This document shows positions 1-6,600 of a stretch of DNA of 6,648 nucleotides, piece by piece (positions within the stretch are counted from its first letter, which is position 1; each line of letters begins with the position of its first letter). The stretch spans positions 1 through 6,648 of the forward strand of contig JALWNR010000161.1 of assembly GCA_027083715.1 (NCBI GenBank), in the 5' to 3' direction. The notes under the pieces were generated by a model. It was not told the DNA's origin and searched no databases. It saw nothing but the letters and a program-made list of their open reading frames with translations. The position numbers and the translations under genes were made by a program. The stretch comes from Bacteroidales bacterium (GTDB taxonomy: Bacteria; Bacteroidota; Bacteroidia; Bacteroidales; NBLH01).

Positions 1-600
1 ATTATGTACATTACAGGAAAAGCACTGAATAATTTAAGCCTTGATGCACAAGAGTTTATTGATTTTTATACTTTACTAGGTGAAAATGCAGAAAATTTTT
101 TGCCCGCAAGCATTGTTGAACAATTAACGAATTTTGTTCGTCTTTGCCATGATGAACCCATTGATCCCACAAAGCAAAATGCCGAAATTGAGCGGCATAT
201 TTTGGAACTTAAAGAAGCAATTCCAGCTTATAGAGATGTTTCCTTAATGCTTTTCCCGCATGAGGATTCAAAAGCTTTTCAATATCAGGCAAAACAAAGA
301 CAGTTTGTAAACAAAGTAAATGCACTTATTGATACAGATGCTATTGATGAAAAGGCAAAAAAAGAAACACAAAACATACTTAATGCACACGATTATTCAG
401 TAGGAACACCTCCTGTTACACAAAATCAGTTGGATTACACTTACCGCTTACTATTAGGAACCAAGGTAGAAGAATTGAAAAAGTTTCGTGATGTGATTGG
501 TGTAAGTGGTGATGAAGAAGAAGCGCAGTGGAAATATTTCATGAATGTGCTCGACCAAATGATTATTCAATCAACTCATTATACTACTCCAAATGAACGT
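1..600 (+). other. N-terminal helical region, unknown function (residues 1-200)
   Basis: This part of the giant protein looks mainly helical and soluble. It has amphipathic stretches around residues 14-50 and a charged helix around 61-78, and a Lys/Gln-rich segment at 96-125. A short proline/threonine-containing loop at 136-141 (GTPPVT) is followed by another helical block at 143-200. I see no catalytic motif, metal-binding cluster or signal sequence. If Met2 is the true start this is the N-terminus; otherwise more protein lies upstream. It could be an oligomerisation or docking region, but nothing in the sequence decides this. Confidence 0.5.
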
Positions 601-3600
601 CAGGATTTTTTAAATAAAACGGAGCTAACTATTAATTTTAAAGGTTTAAGCGGTTTTATTCGTACGGTTGTTGGTGGAAGTGCAGACACTGCTATAAAAC
701 TATTAGCAGAAGAAGTTTTTAGTCCGCATAATGTTGAAATTATTGAGTTTACTGGTGCAGATGAGTTATATGAACAAATAAGGTATAATTACACAAAAGT
801 TTTTTTGGTAAAGGCTCAATCCATGCGCCGTAATATTTTTATTCAGGAGCGATGGTTTCCTTATCTGACAAGGATTGTAATTATTGATGATTCACTCGAG
901 TCGCAAAGCACAAATACTTCATTGGTTTTTACTTTTCATAATGGAATTATCAATATTTTAAATAAGGTGCATTCAAAAAAAATGGGTGCATTGGCAAACA
1001 GTCAGTTAAATTTGCGTTTAATTTTAGATAAAATTAATACCCAAAGTTTGGAAAAATATCATCAGTTGATACTTACTAAAATAAAGGACTATAAAAATGA
1101 ATTAGATGAGCTGAAAAAATTTCAAATTGAAAAAACCGATGATGCAGAACGTGATATTGTATTATTCAAATTTGATGAATTTTCAAAACAAATTATTAAA
1201 GATAAATATGCGCTTACTAAACTTGCCGATTATATTAATTTGATTTTAACAACTAAAAATCCGGTTAAACTGAAAGAACAAAATATTGATTTAATTCATG
1301 AATTTGAAGAACGGATGCGTCAATATTTTTATTCGGATAATAAAGAAATTTTAATAGCTACCATTAACGAAGGCGGAGGCAGAAATCAAATTAAAACTTA
1401 TGGCGAGTGGCTTTTGCAACGCAAACTAAAAGATGTAGATAAAAATATCCTTAAACAATGCAGAACAATATTGGATATTTTGCCTACAAATTATCACCGT
1501 ACGTTAAAAAATCATTTTCACAAGAATTTTGGGATTAATCTGTTTTTAGAAAAATACAAAGAATATTTAATAAAAACGGAAAACTCATCTGATAATAAAG
1601 GACGTTTTGCTAATTTTTTGATTGATTTAGGAATAAAGGATGATTATGATTTAAAATCGCAGGAGGAACAGGAAATCATTAAAAGCTTTGTTAGTGATTT
1701 GGCAAATTTAGATAAAACTTCTATATCGGATGATGTGCAAATGATTATTCGTGATATTCTTTTTCATACAGAGAAGAATTTACGTCCTTATATTCTTTAC
1801 AATAAAGACCTTGCATGGGAATATCAAGATTTATTTCCTGCAGACCGTTTTGATTTAAATCCATTTGATTTGGAAATTGGCAATGATGAAAAAGGGCGTA
1901 TTGATTACAAACGATTGCTTGTAAAACTGCAACGAATGAAAAGCACTTTTCAACTTTTCGATGATAGTGGCAGTTTATGGGATAGATTTTGCGAAAATTT
2001 AACAATTGTTATTAATGATCCATCCAATCCATCAGGGTTTTCCGATTTTAATGAAGAAAATCTATTGGACTTCCTAAAGTTTGTTGCAAACAGCAAAATT
2101 ACTTTGTTTCTGGACGAAGCGTATAGCGATGCTGTAAAAATTGAAGACCCCGAAGAGCCAAAGTGGCGTACCATTTCACGCTACATTGTTAATAATCTGG
2201 CAAGTTTTTCCAATATCAATATGGTAAGTTCCCTTTCTACGACAAAAAATCTTGGGGGAACCGGTATCCGGCTTGGAGCATTAATTGTTTCAAAAGCTAA
2301 AAAAGATGTTTTTGATTATGCGCGAAAGCAAAATCCTCCGGAAAAATGCAATACCAACTCAGTATATATGCTGGTAAACATTATTGAAACTGCACAATTG
2401 GCAAAAAAAATAAAAGACCGCTCGGAAGCTCGTTTGGCTAAAAATGCTTCGATATACAGTTTTCGAAAAAGCATAGAACTTGATATAAAAAATGAGCTGA
2501 GTAAATACGAACAAAACCTAAAAGCCAAAAAAACACCAGGTAAAAAAATTACAAGATTTACACCTTTTGAAGGCAGCCCCTTGCATATTTTTCTTCTTGA
2601 AGAGTTACTTGCGTTAGATAAGTTGGAAATGCTTAATTTGCCTGATGATTTTCTATATAAAGGAAAACCGTTTTTTAAATATTATCAAAATCGTTTGGTA
2701 AAGGCACTGAATACATTTCGTTTAAATAAAGTGTTTCGAGAAGAATCCAATAAACGGTTAAAAGTGGCAAAAGAAACTGCTGAACAATTAATGAAAGAAA
2801 ATGGTTGGGATGAGTATGCCCAAGTTGTCGGATCGGATGGTTCGTATTTATTTAATCTGCATTTGAATAAGATCCCTTCTTTTCAAGCATTGGAAAAATT
2901 TACTAAAAAATTAGCTGAAAAGCGCGGAATTGCTGTTATTCCCTACAAAATTGGGTTTGTGCGTTTTTCTTTGGGCGATTACCTTAAAGGAGATGCAAAA
3001 AGCTATAAAGATTTTATTGCTGATTTTAAAAACGCATTGGAGATATTTTTTAAATATTGGATTTTGTACTATACCAAAAGAACTTCAAATGAATATCAAT
3101 CCAGTACAACAGATATTGTTTTAGATGAAATATTGAATGCTAAAAGTGATAAAGAATTTATTGAGCAAATTCTTGAAGATTTTTCGATTATTAAAAATAT
3201 CAAACGTGAAAAGTTGGAAAGTTTAAAAATCAGTAAATTAGATACTCTTTATCTTGCTTTTCCCGAACAAAGCGGTTTGTCGATTAACTCTATTGGCGAG
3301 TCGCATAATTCGGTATTTGAGTTTTATGAACATATTGGTGAGTGCCAGGATATACAAGCATTTATTCGCAGTAAAGCATTTAGTAAAATTTATGAAAACT
3401 TATTGCCACAGATTTATAAAAACATTCCTTTAATCAATCATTTGGATTTTGATGTAGTTTTGGCACGTTTTGGTAAGGCAGCTATCCTCCGTTTTATTGA
3501 AAACAAACTGGATTACCAACCTAATTCCTATACGCTTGATGGTGTTGATGAGCTGATTATCATGAAAGAAATATTGATTGAAATGGAAAATATCTTGTTC

Positions 3601-6600
3601 TCTGATGCCAAATTTAAAATAATGGCAATTAATGCAAGTCAAGATGTTGCAAGCGATCAACAAAAACTCGAAGGTGCTAATATGATTTTGAAAAAGCATA
3701 TTCGTGAATTGATGATACATTTTAATTTACCATTTGAAAATCAAGGGGTTGAACCATCTATTGAAGAGCTCTTGAATGCAGCTACCGGTCAATTTGAAGA
3801 AATAACGGGAATTATGGTGAGCGAGATGGACTTGGCAGGCTATATGGATGGAATTATACACAGTTTACGTTTGAGCAATGAGTTTGAAAATATTGCTCTT
3901 GCACAACAAGTATTGGGCAGTATTATCAAAAGTTTAACTCAAAAAGTTTTGGCAAAAGATGTTTCGGTAAATATGCGTTTGTTGTTTGTTTATTTAATGA
4001 AACGTGAAAACCGTTTGGGCGAATTAATAACTAGACAATTAAATGTGTACAATGAACAATTGAAAGCAATTGATGATGATGAAATTCAAATGGCTGTAAA
4101 TAATTTTGTTTTACAAATTATTAATAGCGATTTAGATTTAATTTTAAACGAAATCTATTTACAAAAAAACACAAAAATTTCGCAAACTAAACTTCATAGC
4201 GAGAGTCGTGAAATAGCGCGTATGATTATTGATATTATTAATAAAACTCGGGCAACTGAATATTACGATAAATACACACACAGTTTGATACGTTTTACAG
4301 AAATCCAGTTTAAAGCTCAAAATTCTGCCGTAAACGAAATGATTCAACACGGTATAACGGTATTTAAAGATTTTGAAATGCAAACCGATGTTTTAGATAC
4401 CTATAACCAGGGTTCTTTAAAATGGATTAAAGATATTATGAGTAAATGTGGTGTTATTTCTGCCGAACAGCCTGTGCAAGTACATACACGCAAAGTTACC
4501 GATGCCAAAAAACGAGAGTTTGCATTCCATAAGGTTGATTTAACTGATGAAGAATTGGAATTACGTCAATTGCGTTTAGATGAAGCAAAAGCAATTAAAT
4601 CACCATCGGGCAATGAGTATATTAAAAACTTGGCAGCTAAACCTAAAGTGGATTTTTTTGGAAAACGAATTCAGAAGTTTATTGAACATATTGATGCACA
4701 GGATTATAGATGTAAAATTGTTGATAAGGGTTTATTTAAAGAATTGGTGATATTTCAAAAATCATTTTTAAAATATTTAACAGATAATTATCAACTTTTA
4801 GGTACTGATGTAATTTCGGAAGAATATATTAAAAATTTTGTCCCTGACGTAATACATTTTCTTGGAGCTCCTGAAAAAGTACTTTCATTCCCTAAAGTTG
4901 GTTATTTTGATTTAGAAGGTCCAAATGGAAAAATAAAAACATTGATAGTTCCCTTGGATAAAAAAGCCGACTATTTTGGTAATGTAAAAAAACCGCGTTT
5001 AACTTTAATTAATGAAAAGGTTAAGGAAATGGGAGGGATACCTATTCACGGTTCGTTATTTGCCATAGAAGAAGAAGATGGTGGAATTTTTGTTGTACAC
5101 GTGGGGGGCGATAGTGGTGTCGGTAAATCGGAAATGCTGGCAGCCATGATGCTGAAATGGCTGAAAAAAGATTTGAAACATATACGTTCCATTAAATTAA
5201 TTGCCGGAGATATGTTTCATATTTTTCCGGATAAAAAAGGAAATTTATACGGAATTGGTACCGAAGTGGGAGACTTTTCCCGTGTTACCGATTTCGATCC
5301 TGATTATATCAAATATTACAACTCCCTTTTTGAAAGTAGTTCAGAAAGCAATGTAACTGATTTGAACTCTCGAAGTACTATTAGCGGATTGTGCGATATA
5401 AATATGCCTTTTAAAATTGATATTATTTTAACAGCAAGTAACCATGCACGTGAAGAAGCAGGAATAACTCGTTTTGATAATCCTGAAAATTTTATTTATT
5501 ATCGCGATTCGCATGGCGAACGTAAAGAAAAAGCTACAAGCGGTGATAATCCAAACTTTCAACGAACTTTATTGCGTTATACAGATCATCCGAATATTGT
5601 TACTGTATTAGAAAATCATGGTAATTACCTTGATGATATTTTGGACTGGGAGTTTAACGAAGCCGATGGTAAATTTTATTTATGTTCATCGTTTAAAATG
5701 CTTGATAAAATTGATATAGAAGATGTTGCGAAGCAAATCTTTATAGGTGAAAGATTTACATTTGAAGAAAAAAACTATGTTATTGAAGACATTAAATTTG
5801 ATATTATTCTTAATAGATTTGAGATATTTGCAAATATTGCTACTGAAAATCAAATGAGTATTTTGCTCACGCGAAATATTTTTAATACTATTTTTAATGC
5901 TTTGGCAAGCACTCCTTCCGGGCAGCCGTTTATTTCGGAGCATAAACAGTTGGAAGGCAGAAAACATTTGCTCAATATATTAAAAGGAAATTATGGCGAT
6001 GGAAAAGGCGGGAAAATTGTTTTTGGAGTTCTTTCAACAGACTTGGGTAAAAAAGGTCGTGAAATTTCAGGACCACAAAAGGCTGCCGAAGAGTTGAAAA
6101 AGCTAATTCAAGAAGTACGTATTGAAAATCCGGAAATACATCAGAACAAACAAAAAGTTACAGAAACGGTATTGAAAGCCTATTCGCACATTTTTAATGG
6201 CACACGTTTAAGTCAAGAAATTAACCGCTATAATTTTCGTTTGTGGCAATTAGAACAAATGCGTAAAGCCGATTTTGTTCGTATTGACGATATGAAAACC
6301 AAAGTAGATTTATCAAACTTAAAAGGGTTTTATCCGGTTAGTAATGAAAAAGAGTTTTCGCCCTTATTACTCACACCCAACATCAATATAGAATTAAACA
6401 GCTATAGCGAAACATGGGAGCAATTAATGAATTTACCGAATAATAAAGAATTTGCCGATGAATTTTACAAAGATTGTAAAAATTTATATTTGGCAGAAGG
6501 CTATAATGAGGAAACCATTATTAATAATATGATTTTGCAATTATTATTAATTAGTGGTTATATTTTGATTGAAGATTTAAACAGAGGCAATATTACCCGT

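Larger units (their letters stand above)
1768..3075 (+). other. Class I/II PLP-dependent aminotransferase domain (residues 590-1025)
   Basis: This is the best-supported domain. Motifs occur in the order of the aspartate aminotransferase superfamily. NDPSNPSG (672-679) carries Asn676, which contacts the PLP ring hydroxyl. FLDEAY (703-708) carries Asp705, which pairs with the pyridine nitrogen, and Tyr708. SSLSTTKNLGGTGIRLG (743-759) carries Lys749 as Schiff-base lysine and Arg757 as phosphate-binding arginine. A C-terminal small-domain segment, RGIAVIPYKIGFVRFSLGD (975-993), carries Arg988 where the substrate alpha-carboxylate arginine sits. The Lys749-to-Arg757 distance (8) and Asp705-to-Tyr708 distance (3) equal those of aspartate aminotransferase (258-266, 222-225). 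The Lys-to-Arg988 distance is 239 versus 128 in that enzyme, implying an insertion. Family knowledge allows transamination, decarboxylation or beta-elimination type chemistry; the actual reaction and substrate are unknown. Confidence 0.85.

Noticed and set aside
4..6. ATG at codon 2 as the start of the gene
   Set aside because: Only one codon precedes it and no upstream region is visible, so neither a ribosome binding site nor an upstream stop can be judged. It is possible but not supported.
1661..1666. Shine-Dalgarno-like AGGAGG suggesting an internal gene start
   Set aside because: No start codon lies at a suitable distance downstream, and the sequence encodes Gln-Glu-Glu in the continuous frame.
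2403..2410. Run of eight A residues as a programmed frameshift or sequencing error (also 975-982)
   Set aside because: The reading frame and domain motifs continue in the same frame on both sides of these runs, so there is no sign of a shift.
2930..3124. Short plus-strand open frame of 64 codons in another frame
   Set aside because: It overlaps the C-terminal strands of the aminotransferase domain, including the Arg988 motif, which are clearly coded in frame +1. It has no recognisable product.
5686..5967. Antisense open frame of 93 codons, and similar short frames on the minus strand (for example 1745-2005, 2316-2528, 3430-3720 and 4159-4383)
   Set aside because: They lie opposite the intact giant frame, have Phe/Asn/Lys-heavy compositions typical of reverse-complemented AT-rich coding DNA, and show no domain motifs.
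5995..6018. Second Walker A motif (GDGKGGK at residues 1999-2005)
   Set aside because: The glycine/lysine spacing fits GxxxxGK, but the next residue is Ile instead of Ser/Thr, and no preceding hydrophobic strand is obvious. It is treated only as a Gly/Lys-rich turn.
6517..6570. Membrane-spanning segment near residues 2173-2190
   Set aside because: The hydrophobic stretch is short, contains Asn, Gln, Ser and Gly, and is followed immediately by acidic residues. It fits a buried helix better.
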